DNA of 64,000 bases, from contig CM055605.1 of the NCBI GenBank assembly GCA_029379385.1, positions 11,071,001 through 11,135,000 on the forward strand, read 5' to 3'. Below are positions 1 to 11,129 of this stretch, one piece after another. The position numbers and the translations under genes are program-made. The notes below the pieces were generated by a model. The model was not told the origin of the DNA. It saw only the letters and a list, made by a program, of their open reading frames with translations, and searched no databases. How positions within the stretch are numbered: position 1 is the stretch's first letter; each line of letters opens with the position of its first letter. The DNA is from Quillaja saponaria (lineage: Eukaryota; Streptophyta; Magnoliopsida; Fabales; Quillajaceae).

Positions 1-2151
1 ACAATGAAGTTGTAAATTCTGTGGGTGGGATTATAAGAAAGGGAAGGTTTAATCTTGGGTTAAAATTGAAGTTGGGTTAATTAACCATGAGTTACTGCAA
101 TGCCTAACACTTGGCAAGATGGTTCAGCCATGCTACCAATGGGATTGGCAACTCTATGCTGGCCTTCCTAGCTTAGGAAACAACTCTCCCTCTTTCTCTA
201 TTTGTTTTTTTCGAAAATCTTAAAAATCATCCATTTCATGTGTTAGCCTAATTGATTTCACGTGTTAGTGTAAACCAATTTCACGTGTTAGCCTAAATGC
301 TAATTTGGAAAATATCCATCTTTCGCAATGTTAGAATCTCATTAAAACTTTTCATTTCATGGGTCAACTTTAGATATTTTTCTAAAGATGTTATTGTTTT
401 CATTAGATTATAGTTTACTTAGCAATGAAGACATCCAAGATTATAAAGTCTTTCACCTTCCTGTCAAATCATATATATACATACATAATTAAACCTGTCT
501 ACCGCAGATTCTAGAAATAACTATTTCACATTCCTGTCTAAGATGTACACACCTAAGTAAACCATCTATCACATCTTCTAGAAATAATTATATAGTTACT
601 CAATCTCGAAACATTATAGTGATAACAACACGCTAAATAAGCACCTCACACATCTTCTAGAAATAACTGTTCTTGTTGTTGTTATTTTGTGCTTTTTTAA
701 GATTTACTATTTTATTATTAACTGAGAAATGTTCAAGGTATTTTGCAAAAATAAGTGCAAAGTAAAATAGCTCTAAGATTTTCTAATAATATAATACTAC
801 CTCCAAGTATGATGCTTTTCTTGCACTTCAGTAATTCTATATTTGTTTGGGATTCAACTCAACTAGTGGCTGATTAAAAAGCATGTTGTGCACTTCAATA
901 TTTACTTTCTATAAAGCATGGTCTGCCCTAACTGTTAAGAAATTTGTGTACTACTAGATTAGAGATGATTATATCTATGCTGATTTCACATTTGAGTGAG
1001 CTTAATTAAAAGTCTCAACTCAAATATTTGATTAATGATTTAGAGATAAAGCCTAAGGCTCTAACTAAGTTTTAGATTCAAAAGCTCAACAAATAAAGGC
1101 TGGGGTAGTTTTTAATAAATAATGTAGGAAATCAGTTCGATAAAAGTTCAACTCATATATTCAACAGGTATATTTACAAAATAAATTGAAGCTATAACTT
1201 TGTATTTGTTTTCTTAATGGATTGAGTTTGGATCTAATAAATTCTAAAGTCCCTTAGCTTGCTAACAATTAAATAAGGCAATTTAAATATTATTTTTAAA
1301 TTTCTATTTATATACATAGATTATATATCAAAATTAAAATGTAATATGCATATTTGAGATTAAAAAACAAATTATATAGTTTTCATTTCTATTCACATAA
1401 TGTATACATAGATGAATTCTTTAAAAACGTGATAAGGCCCTTAAACTATGAATATAATGAAAAAATAGTTTTCTTTTCCTTGACTATGCATATCATTTAG
1501 TTTTTCATAGCTTTTTAATCTTATCAAAGATTTCTCCATATTTTTGCAAAAACAACCCTTGATTTTTTTAATATAAAATAAAAGAGTTGCTAAAGATGAA
1601 GAAAAAAAGGTAAGAAAGGCACAATGATGTACAACTCAAAAAAGTCTGCACATTCATACAAGAAAAACTAAATAAATAAACTGCAACGATTTCTTCTTAC
1701 ATTTATATGTGGCCTTCACATCTTTTCAATTTAATTAGACATACTTTCGTTGTTTGAAACTGAGTTGATCTTCAAATGTTGATGGACCACCTTCTAGAGC
1801 CATCATCCTAGATTGCAAAAAGTAAAAGATTTATCTTGTAAACCATCAAAGCTTTAACCAACCTGACAAAGTAACAAAGCTATTGAGGTACAATTAAATT
1901 AAGCATATATAAGGTAGCGGACAATGGGAAACTGATGATGGAGAGAATTATACATGTTGCATAGTTTGGGTTGAACTCAGGGATATCAAAACTTGCAAGT
2001 AGTTTGTATATAGTCATGTAATAGCGATAGGAAACAAATCATCATAAATAGCAAAGCTAAATTTAATTAAAAGGAAATGAAAAAATGGGATTCTCCAATC
2101 AAGAAATCTTTATATGCAAAGGGGGAGAGAGTAAGAGGCAGGGAGAGGTAC
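1..2151. other. AT-rich intergenic DNA, no gene recognised
   Basis: No coding stretch on either strand was recognised here. Two small repeat clusters stand out. Three copies of a motif close to TTTCACGTGTTAGCCTAA lie at about 232-296. The sequence TTCTAGAA occurs at 509-516, 576-583 and 655-662, each time in a similar context. The remainder is AT-rich sequence with homopolymer runs. Confidence 0.5.
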
Positions 2152-2344
2152 CTTTGTTCCATTATCAAATGGACTAGGTCTGCAGAGTTTGGCAAAAATA
2201 TCCATCTTCTACAAATCCATTACAGAGCTATCTGACTGTGACACCACTTTCTACACAGTAAATAGATAAGTCAAAGGCTGTTTCAGTTCCCAGATGTAAT
2301 CTGTTAAAGAAGCACTTCGAAATGCTTGGCTCAAGCTAGTCAGC
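2152..2344 (-). pseudogene. F-box/PP2-A-like exon remnant
   Basis: Read on the minus strand, this 193-base block is bounded by a TTGCAG acceptor (2345-2350) and a GTACC donor (2147-2151). One frame resembles the middle of plant F-box proteins of the PP2-A family. It has the end of the F-box (AFRSASLTDYIWE), then a spacer, then a segment like the family's conserved KDIFAxLxRPxPFD motif (here KMDIFAKLCRPSPFDNGTK). The frame contains two in-frame TAG codons between these motifs, so the exon is broken. I found neither the first F-box exon upstream nor the lectin-like PP2 exons downstream. It is most likely a fragment left by a gene duplication. The family call rests on motif recall, not a database search. 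Confidence 0.55.
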
Positions 2345-3540
2345 CTGCAAATGTCAGATGTATCCAAATTAATACCAATGTCACACAATTCTCTGCCATA
2401 GGTATAAATTAATGGGAAGAACAGAATAACAAACTCAGGAGCTCACAAAAAAGTAATAAATAGATAATCCATTGTCCTTAAGACGCAAAAACAAATTATG
2501 AAACGGACTTTCCAGCAAAACTTAGTGCACTCCAAAAAAATATATATATATTATTTATATTAAATTACCAGATTCCGGTGAATCCAGACAGTGTTGTCCA
2601 TGAATTTTTTAGTTGTTGCCGTTGAAATGGAACATTAGCTGACTCTGGAGCCCAAAAGATGACTTACGAATAGAAATTTTCTATGGTTTGATAGATTTCT
2701 GCAACTGCTCAGTAACTGGCTCTTGTATCTACGATTTACAATTAGCATAATGTTAAGGAAAGTTATCAAAATAGGGATTTAGGTAGATTTGAATAAAGGA
2801 AGGGCAGTGTCATCATTTGTTAACCACAAAAACTTGAAAAACATGTATAGGACAAGTGGTCAGTAAAGTGAGATTGAACTAATGAGGAATTAATCTTTAC
2901 TACAATTCATCCCTATGAAAGAAAATCCTAATTAGCTTTCAATATAAAAAGACGCGTTCATCAAACTAATTGCCACACTTGGAAAAAAGAAAACTAAGTC
3001 AATGTTTTTTCTCTTCTAAAGACCATTGATCACTGGAATCTGCTTTAATTGTAAAACATCCATATTATCTTCTAAACTCCAAATATTCTTATACTACTAA
3101 ACATAGAGAGGATCGGGGGAAGAGTCTGCTTTCCATCAAGGATTAAAATATCATTTTGAAGTACTGCATTGGCATGTACAGAAATGGAAACATATTGGAT
3201 ATATACTGTACAATTACAAAAATATTATATAATGCATATTGATAAGTTTTGAGTGTATAAAATTTAATTGGACATGTTTTATGTTTAAAATAAATATAAA
3301 ATCAAAGAACTGAAAATAAAAATATAACAATGAAATTGTTATTAATTAAAGCTCATTTTCAAGTCCATATGAAGGTGTCCTACCCACTTCAATTAAATCC
3401 AAAATGAATGGTCTGTCCTACCCATTCAAGCACGGTGGCAAACCATAAATTTAAGGGAAATGAATGGTCTAATTTCCAACCACCCCAACTACACAAATAA
3501 TACTTTTCATTCATCTTCTTAGACAATCCAGCACCTTTCT
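2345..3540. other. Intergenic, nothing recognised
   Basis: I see no gene, repeat array or mobile-element end in this AT-rich stretch. The first exon of the F-box relic would be expected here on the minus strand but was not found. Confidence 0.4.
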
Positions 3541-3548
3541 CTATTCCC

Positions 3549-3557
3549 TCTATAAAA
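3549..3557 (+). promoter_or_regulatory. Candidate TATA box
   Basis: A CTATAAAAA motif is followed by a pyrimidine-rich leader (CTCTCTTTCTTTG) and then by an ATG at 3688, an arrangement typical of plant promoters. Nothing else shows that it is used. Confidence 0.25.
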
Positions 3558-3687
3558 ATTCTTTCTCCAGCTTTACTCTCTCTTTCTTTGTAAGCGTTTC
3601 TACTTTCTACCAAGATCACCCTCTAATTTTTACAAGCTCCGCTAAATTTAGAGGAAATTATTTTCATTTTCACCCTCTCACCTCTAA

Positions 3688-4032
3688 ATGACTAAACAAG
3701 ATCACCATTTCACTTCTTCCGAATTCAGCAATGGAGGAAAACTGGAACTGGTAAGTGCTAAGGACAAGAATGAAAGGATGGCTGGTGCAATACAACCCGA
3801 TTATGTGTCAATCTTCTCTCTCTCTCTGACAACGCTTTACAAAACTTCTGTATATGCTTTGTCTCTCTATTGTTTTAAAAATCCTTTCATCATTATTTCT
3901 TGCAAAATGTTTTCATGGCCTCAATCAGGAAGAATATATACTACTCACAGCGGCATTGACAAAACAAAAACGACAAAGGTGCTATTTAGCTGGAAAAAAA
4001 AAATGTGTAGCTACCTGAATGGAACTCTCTAA
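3688..4032 (+). CDS. Unrecognised ORF or first exon
   Basis: The ATG at 3688 lies about 130 bases after a TATA-like motif and a CT-rich leader. The first 21 codons are hydrophilic (His, Ser, Glu and Lys rich) and run to a good donor, GTAAGT, at 3751. This suggests a short first exon rather than the whole 114-codon frame, because the later codons become low-complexity and hydrophobic as an intron would. No downstream exon was found before the mobile-element cluster, and I do not recognise the peptide. It may be the start of a truncated gene or chance. Confidence 0.2.
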   Translation: MTKQDHHFTSSEFSNGGKLELVSAKDKNERMAGAIQPDYVSIFSLSLTTLYKTSVYALSLYCFKNPFIIISCKMFSWPQSGRIYTTHSGIDKTKTTKVLFSWKKKMCSYLNGTL

Positions 4033-4254
4033 AAACGCCAAGTTTGAAAACCCACAATCAAAACATGATCAAATCCCTTATTTTAACATTGTAAAGACTT
4101 AGATAATGAAATTTGGGATTTAATAAAACCCTAATGAATATCTCAAAAAATAAAATAGAGAGTACTAAAATGAATTACAAAAATTGAAAACCTCAATCAG
4201 ATGACATGTAATTTCATACCATATACGTTAGAGAAAAACTGACCAGGTTACCAT

Positions 4255-4490
4255 GTGTTGGAATCGGAGAATTGATTAACATTCATTCAGCTTCTACACC
4301 CATAAACGGAGGGAGCGAGAAAGAGTGAGAGATAGGCGCAAAGAACGGGGCTTTCCTTTCCGAGAGCGCCATTGCAAAAAATCTTTTTCCAACAAGCCAC
4401 CGTTTACAAGAAACAGAAACCCAGCCAGAGTAACGGGGATCCAAAGACAGAGAGAGGAAGAAGCCCTCCACCAATAATGTTTGAGGTCCA
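4255..4490 (-). other. GC-richer block, possible 5' leader
   Basis: This block is clearly richer in G+C than its AT-rich surroundings. On the minus strand it has a CT-rich run (CTTCTTCCTCTCTCTGTC) and an ATG that opens a short frame ending at 4283, and a second overlapping frame is also open. It looks like the leader or first exon of a minus-strand gene, but no product can be recognised and no continuation was found. Confidence 0.2.
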
Positions 4491-4499
4491 ATCTATAAA

Positions 4500-5237
4500 A
4501 AAGTATTATTGATCCTTACCAAAACTTTTTCAAAATGTGATTAAAAATTTGGATTTTCACCATACTAAGATTGGTAAATATCAGCTTCTTAAAGATTGAG
4601 AAATATGTTATTAGTTTAATTAACTAAAATTTAGAGTAAATTACACTATTTTCCTTGAGAAATAACTCTAAAATTTAAAATTAACAACAAAAAATACAAA
4701 AATTAAAGGTGTTACAAGATTAATTTAAAAAAAAAAAAATACTTAAAAATCCTATTTTTATCAAGAATTAAAAAATCATTTTTTTTTCTCTTTTTAAATA
4801 AATTATAAATATTTATTTTATATTTTTTCTACTTTTCTATTTTGTTTCTTATTAGGAGATCGTTTGGAATAAAATTTTTAATTCTAACTTCGGGACAACT
4901 AAAAAAAACTAATCAAGGTGGGAAATATGGGGTGAAAATTTTGGGGGAAAGAAAGAAAAGAAAAAAAAATAGAGAGAAGGAGGCAAACTGAAATCTTATA
5001 CATGATGGTGTGCCTTAATACCATTGTAAAATTTTATATTAATATGGGTTGATCATTTTAATGTACTTAATCCTTATTGATTCATATGAAATAGACAAAC
5101 AATTTTTAAAAGTATATTTTTAAATGACAAAGATAATTAAAGTAGATGCCTTGATGATAAGACACTTAAATTTATCAAATAGATTGGAGTATATTCCTCA
5201 TCAATTTCTTCACACTTTTAATAAAGTGACTAACATT
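4500..5237. other. AT-rich DNA, no gene
   Basis: Very AT-rich sequence with A and T homopolymers. No feature was recognised. Confidence 0.4.
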
Positions 5238-5350
5238 ATTAGGAATATGTCCCTCCATCTAAAAAATCTTTAGCTCATTCATTATCTTTAGCTCATTCAT
5301 TATTAGGGATATGTCCCTCATCAATTTTAGCTCATTCATTATCAGGGTCT
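5238..5350. repeat. Small tandem duplication
   Basis: The phrase TTTAGCTCATTCATTATC occurs three times and GGGATATGTCCCTCATCAAT occurs with close variants within about 110 bases. This is a local tandem duplication in non-coding DNA. Confidence 0.6.
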
Positions 5351-5524
5351 TAAGAATCTTGAAAATAAATTGAGTCATCTTTACTCATATTATCTCAACC
5401 ATTATCTTAAAAAAAAAATTTAATAATTCCTTTTGAATATCATCTCATGAGGAAAAGGCTAATAAACCTATAACCATCTCTACAACCTGCTTATTTTTAA
5501 GAGTATAAGGTTTGGAAGATGGCA

Positions 5525-5764
5525 CTAGAGATTGCAGAATTCCCACATTAAATCATTAAAGTGATATTCCTCATCTTCTTCTAAAACATTAACTCTTTGT
5601 TGTCGAGTTTTTAATTCTTCTTTAATTTAAACTTTTAGATCAGCTATTGTTGGTTCACTAGTAGAATTACAAGTTTGCTTTACTCTTTCTGTTATGTTTG
5701 TAAAAGAATAAGCATCATCTTTTATGCTCACTTTTATATGGTGATTATTATTTTTAGAAGTCAT
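5525..5764 (-). other. Nearly open, charged reading frame
   Basis: On the minus strand an ATG at 5764 opens 80 codons with a single internal TAA (about codon 47). The encoded stretch is hydrophilic, and its second half is rich in Lys, Glu, Arg and Gln like a coiled coil. I do not recognise it. The single stop and the surrounding AT-rich DNA suggest a decayed gene or retroelement gag fragment. Confidence 0.2.
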
Positions 5765-6375
5765 TTATATATAATGCTCTACAGGTTGGATATAGGAGAT
5801 GGTAAAGATGTTGATTTGAAAGTCTTCCAAAGATCAAAGCTTCGACAACAATGAATTAAGTATCTTGGACCTGTATGTGTTTCAGTGAATCAAAATCACT
5901 TTTGTTTTAATGTTCTTACTGAATTATGCATAAATTCTTTTCTGTTTCTGGCAATGTGGGTAAGTAGTTTCATATCTATAATTTAATGAAACGAAGCATG
6001 CATATATGTGGGTTTTGTGTGTATATATATATATATTGTTAAATGTAGGCAATTTAGATAATTATGACTAGTTGGTAGCTAGATTTATAATAAAAATAGT
6101 ATAATAAAAAAAAGATACTTTATCTTGTTATTTATATTGAATAGTGTTACTTAATAATGATGGCTTTTAGAATTTAATGTAATTAGGCAGCGTATGTTTT
6201 GAATATGCCAACTTCATACACATTTATGCAGATCATTCACCGTATATTTATTGTTCTAGTTTATAATAATTTTCTTGCTTTTACAAAATATTAAATATAA
6301 GACATGCCTACAAACATAAAAGATAAAATTTATGAACTCATGTGGAGTCTACTTTATTTATTTTCATGTTCGTAT

Positions 6376-6594
6376 AGGGAGAAAATTTTCGTTGTAGTCT
6401 TGTAGATGCTTCTGTAAATGATGACAGGACTTGCAACACTGCAGCCTCCGACATGTTGGTATCTCTTGGAACCATTTAAGGGTCGATGTGATAGAGAGGA
6501 TTGTTACTACTCATGCATGGAGTATTACACATTCACGCGAAAGTGTAAGACTAATGGAAAATGTTATTGCTTGTTCTATTGTGAAACAATTTAG
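6376..6594 (+). pseudogene. Defensin-like (DEFL) cysteine-rich peptide relic
   Basis: The frame ending in TAG at 6592-6594 encodes eight cysteines with spacing C-x10-C-x4-C-x3-C-x9-C-x5-C-x-C-x3-C, at codons 6454, 6487, 6502, 6514, 6544, 6562, 6568 and 6580. This is the plant CS-alpha-beta defensin-like pattern, including the CxxxC and CxC pairs and a gamma-core-like GKC. In the same frame just upstream (6379-6444) lies a hydrophobic run (EKIFVVVL, then MLL, then MMTGLA), as expected for a secretion signal. That run is broken by TAG (6403) and TAA (6415), and AGG stands at 6376 where a start Met would fit. The longest open frame starts at ATG 6418 (58 residues) and lacks a full signal. Family members are secreted antimicrobial or signalling peptides. 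Given the breaks this is probably a recent pseudogene, although an unseen upstream signal exon is possible. Confidence 0.6.
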
Positions 6595-6599
6595 TGGTA

Positions 6600-8100
6600 T
6601 AGTAATTTGAGTTTGCTAGTTCTCATGCCAAAATATGAACTTACCTAAAGCTTAATGTCATTGAAAATGAAAGGGTTGTTATATTCGAGTTTGTCTAAGT
6701 TGCCCTTTGGGCCACTATGAGGCAAGGGGAGGGATTAGTTTTGTCTTAATTGGTCTTCGGTTTTCTATTTGACACATTTCTTATTTGGGAATTTTTAATT
6801 TTAAATATTTTTCACGTTTTCATATATTATAATAATAATATCATTTTTCATTTAGAGATTGATTTCCTAACATGATTGTAAATATAAAATTAAATAAGTG
6901 AGTCTCACATGCGGTGTACCTATCACTCACCAAAATATATTACATACACAAATAAGGAGGCAGTGTACAATGCACATGGGACACAAATTGATGCTTGGCA
7001 TCTTTTGTATACAAAGATGAGACTCACACTATGCATGGAGGGGGAAACATACGGAGAAAGGACATTTAAATGGAAAGGATAATACTTCGTGCAAATTAAT
7101 TGTTAATGATGTAATTATTTTTCTAAATCACTAAATGTCATTTAAGAAGTGAAGACTTAACGGAATACATAATATATTTAAGTGACAACTTACTTAGCAT
7201 TGAAGTAATAACTACCCCTCACATTGAAAATAACGTGAGATGCCTATTGAGTTTTTAAGTACCCTTTGGAATACTTCATCTCAATCAACTATCGAAACAC
7301 AATTTAATTAGAGCAACAAGTTTATAATGTATTATTATTTGACACTGATAAGTTTTTTGGTTTTAAAATTGTGCTGGAGGGTAATGTCATACAAGCATCT
7401 CATATACATTTTTTATATGAATGGTAAGACATAGCATAAACTTGTTAGTTGAATGTCACAATTACAATAATCACATTGGAATTAATTGTAAACTAGATAC
7501 TAACTCTTGTTATTTTTCACATGATAAACCCTCTAAATCTCTTTCCTTGTACATGTGAGCCCATTACCATGACTCTCCCTCGAAGAGTCCATGCTACCAT
7601 GAGTTAAACCAGAGACCTCACTCAACCATGTGGGAGCGCCATGGGAGTCTCTGCTCTTCAACAACTCCACCACCCTACCATTACAGAGTCTCACCAAGTA
7701 AAAGCCCATATACATGATAGTGATGCGACTTCATCTCATCTCATTCTTCCCAATCCCCATTTTTCTTCTTATCTCTACAACGGTGACAACAAAAATGTAC
7801 TGCAACAGAAAAAAGATGTTCCTCTAGTTTCTACTCACAGATCTTCATCTCTTTATGCTCGTACCTGTGTGCGAGTATAAGCCAGTGAAGATGAGCAACC
7901 GATCTAGACTTGTATAAAGCCAGAAGTTAGGATTTTTTTTTTTAATTGATTATCTATCTTTTTCAATCAATCTCACATATCTAAGCTTATTTGCTGGAAA
8001 TTTCTTGTGCTTCTTGAAGAAAAAAAGTAATTTTCTTCTTCTTTCATCTGTTTGTAAGTCAGACTGAGTGGTTAAGATTTCTGGCAATATTAAGTTGTAC
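6600..8100. other. Intergenic, no recognised gene
   Basis: AT-rich DNA. A somewhat more balanced segment at 7533-7880 has short open frames on both strands (79 codons on +, 60 on -), but neither resembles a family I know. I do not call a gene. Confidence 0.35.
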
Positions 8101-9002
8101 AAGGTTTATTTACTTTATGTTCTTTCAAGGCCAGAAAAAAGGTTGGTCCAGAGACGAATATAACAACTTTTTTTCTTATATTTGGTTATTGTGCTGCTCT
8201 GCTTGATATTGAGTTTAGAAAGAACGACCTTAATGTATACCAGGAGCATATTACTAGAATTGGGTTATTGTAAGTAGACGATTTACCCTATGACCTTAAT
8301 GGATTTTGTTAATTAGAAGTACTGAACTTACTAAGCTTTTAAAGTATTGAATGTGATATATATCCAAATTTTTTAAGGACTTGCTATATCAAGTTTTACT
8401 GAAGAATAGAAAGCTACCATATACTTGATTTCCAATATGCGATATGACTTCACTTGTCCATTCCTTTAATATTTTCTTTGACTTTCCTTAAATGTCATAC
8501 TATACTTATAATCATTCTCATTGTACATGATGCAGCTTTGGCAGCATTCATTGCTATTGATCTGCATTGGAAGAAGGTAATTTCATTTTTGCTAAAGAAA
8601 GGTATTGCTAATTTGTGTGGTGTTTCTCTCCCATTTGCTTGATTCATTCTTAATAATAGAATATGTGAACTCATATGCATCTAAATGATCTTCACTTTGA
8701 TCCAACTGTTATCTTAACAACTTTTTGATTTTCCATTTAGGACGATGTTGATAATATGTCAAGGTAATTCAGGTGCATTCTACCGCAATTTAGTGATAAG
8801 ATTTATTAAACATTTTTTTTATGCTTTATGAGATTACTGATATAACAATGATGATGCTAATTTTCCACTAATTGTAGTGTTTGCTCATGCCATTGTTTCC
8901 TTATGTTTCTCCTTAAATTTTATGATGTATCTTTTTACTTCTTTAGTTGTACTGTTTTGCTCTATGTATTCCTATAATAATTTATCTGGTGTTTTGTTGT
9001 AG

Positions 9003-9098
9003 CATTCAAGATTGCGTAATGTCAGCCCAGGAGTAGGTGATTGTATGAAAAGTGGAGAGCCAATCATTTCATGGAGAAAATTGTATTTGCTTTTGGGG
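9003..9098 (+). other. Exon-like 96-base block
   Basis: The block is preceded by a TTGTTGTAG acceptor and followed by GTAAGA, has no stop in one phase-0 frame, and is exactly 32 codons long. The encoded segment is mixed and hydrophilic and not recognised. Two shorter exon-like pieces lie upstream near 8534-8576 and 8741-8763. Together they may be remnants of a gene cut off by the copia insertion, but phases do not join cleanly. Confidence 0.22.
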
Positions 9099-9628
9099 GT
9101 AAGATGTAGATGTTGTACAATTGAGTCTTTGATTTAATGATTTTTTAAATTGTTTAATAAGTAAAGGAAAGCATGGCAAGCCTTCAGTTTGCATATTTTT
9201 ATTATCATGTAAGGGAGTTTGTTCACTCTTAACTTATTTTCTATTTTACTTCAATTAGAGATGATGTCTGCATATTGTTGCACCTCTATCCCTATTATGT
9301 ATATCATTTTGCTGCAAATCCCATAATTTTTAAGTTTTTTTTAAACCCACTACAAAGCTTTCATGAATTCTTCAGAGAAATGGTTAGTGCCTTATGCTAT
9401 CTTTATGTGTTTTTTCTCAGTTTTTAATTCTGTAGTACTGCTTTCACCTTTTTTTTTTATTACCATCATTGTTTATCTATTTTACCTTTTTATTCTCATT
9501 CTTAAAGTTTCTCTATCATTTTTTTTTTTTTAATGTAGTATATATTAGATTTTTGGTTCCCTTTTTTTCTGAAGTTGTTTTCTTATAGAAAGAGGAAATA
9601 TTTAGCATGCCATCAGTCTCAGTGATAG

Positions 9629-10700
9629 TATAGGTACAAGGAGGTTCTATTGTTTGACAAAATTGGTTATTCCTTTAATTTAGGTAATTCAAAAGTTCAG
9701 TTGCTTTTAAATTTTAAAATTCTTAGAGGGCGTGTTTTGTCCAATAGTTTTTACAGAACGAGTTTAGCACCCTTAAATATTAATTCATCTTTAAATACTA
9801 AAAAAGTTGTTTCCAAAATATCTTTAATTAAAGAGAAATCCTCAATGCTTTGGCATAAGCGTCTGGGTCACATATCAAAGGAAAGAGTTGAAAGATTCAT
9901 TAAGGATAGTATCCTACCATCACTTGATTTTGATGACTTAAAAACTTGTGTTGATTGTATTAAAGGTAAACTGACTAAGACAAAGAAAAAGGGGTCAACC
10001 TGTAGTTCAAAACTATTAGAGATCATTCACACAGGTATTAGTGGATCATATTCCAACACTTTATGTAAAAATTGTTATTTCATTATCTTTATTGATGATT
10101 TTTCCCGTTTTGGTTTTCTATACTTGATTAAAAAAAAAATCTGATTCTTTTGATAAATTTATAATTTTCAAAACTGAAGTAGAAAAACAATTAGTAAAAG
10201 TCATTAAGATTGTGAGATCTGACCTTGGAGGTGAGTATTATGGCAAACATGGAGTTGATGGACAACATATAGGACCATTTGCTAAGTACTTATAAGAATG
10301 TGGAATTGTTGCCCAATATACCATGCCTGGTAGCCCTAAACAAAATGGTGTGGCTGAAAGGCATAATTGCACCCTTAAGGACACGATGAGGAGTATGATG
10401 AGTAGGTCAAACTTGTTTGAATATCTTAGGAAGGAAGCCATTAAAATTACCTTGTACATCCTTAATAGGGTTCTCAGTAAAGCGGTGCCTAAAACACCTT
10501 TTGAGTTGTGGACTAGGAGGAAGCCTAACTTGAACCATTTTCGTGTTTGGGGGTGTCCAGCTGAAATGAGAATCTATAACCCAAATGAGAAGCAAATCGA
10601 CCCTAGATCTACCAGTTGTTACTTTATTGGTTATCCAGATCACTCTAAAGGATACAGGATTCTATTGGCCCACACAAGGAACCAAAATAATGGAATCACA
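9629..10700 (+). pseudogene. copia GAG-pre-integrase and integrase core
   Basis: The first part holds the HHCC zinc-binding module (WHKRLGH, then CVDC at about 9850-9960). The integrase core follows. The first catalytic Asp, normally in an HxDxxG context, is Gly here (HTGISG, about 10030). The second Asp (RSDLGGEY) and the Glu in NGVAERH are present downstream, but in a different frame because of an extra A in the A-run at 10130-10139. A TAA interrupts the core at about 10294. The later part (TPFELW, FRVWGCP, CYFIGYP) is the usual C-terminal copia integrase region. Confidence 0.85.
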
Positions 10701-11129
10701 AACTGCCAAGTTCTTGGAATTTGATGTTGCTGAGTTAGAAAAGTCTTCACCTTTAGATCAGGGAGAGCGAAATGAGGATGTTACTATTCCATTATATGAT
10801 ATGTCAGAAGCAACTGTTTCCATGCCTGTTGTGAGAATAGATGATGGGGTGAAGTAAATGAACAAGCTGAAGTAGCACCACATGTTCCCACTGATGCTAC
10901 TGCACATGTTCCTAATGAATTTCCTTAGCAGCAGAATCCAGTTGCACAAATACCTGTTAGAAGATATGAAGGGCAGAGAAGGCATGCTATTTCTGATGAC
11001 TTCATTGTGTATTTGGGTGAAATTGATTACGATGTTAGTCATATTATTGATCCCACTACATATGGAGAAGTTGTTTCCAGTCCACAGTCAGATAAGTGGA
11101 TTGAAGCCATGAGAGAAAAGATGTAATCT

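Noticed and set aside
5949..5960. GTAAGT donor at 5960 as the end of a signal-peptide exon for the defensin-like relic
   Set aside because: No frame joining it to the relic gives an ATG-started hydrophobic leader without a stop, whereas a hydrophobic run lies contiguous and in frame right before the mature part.
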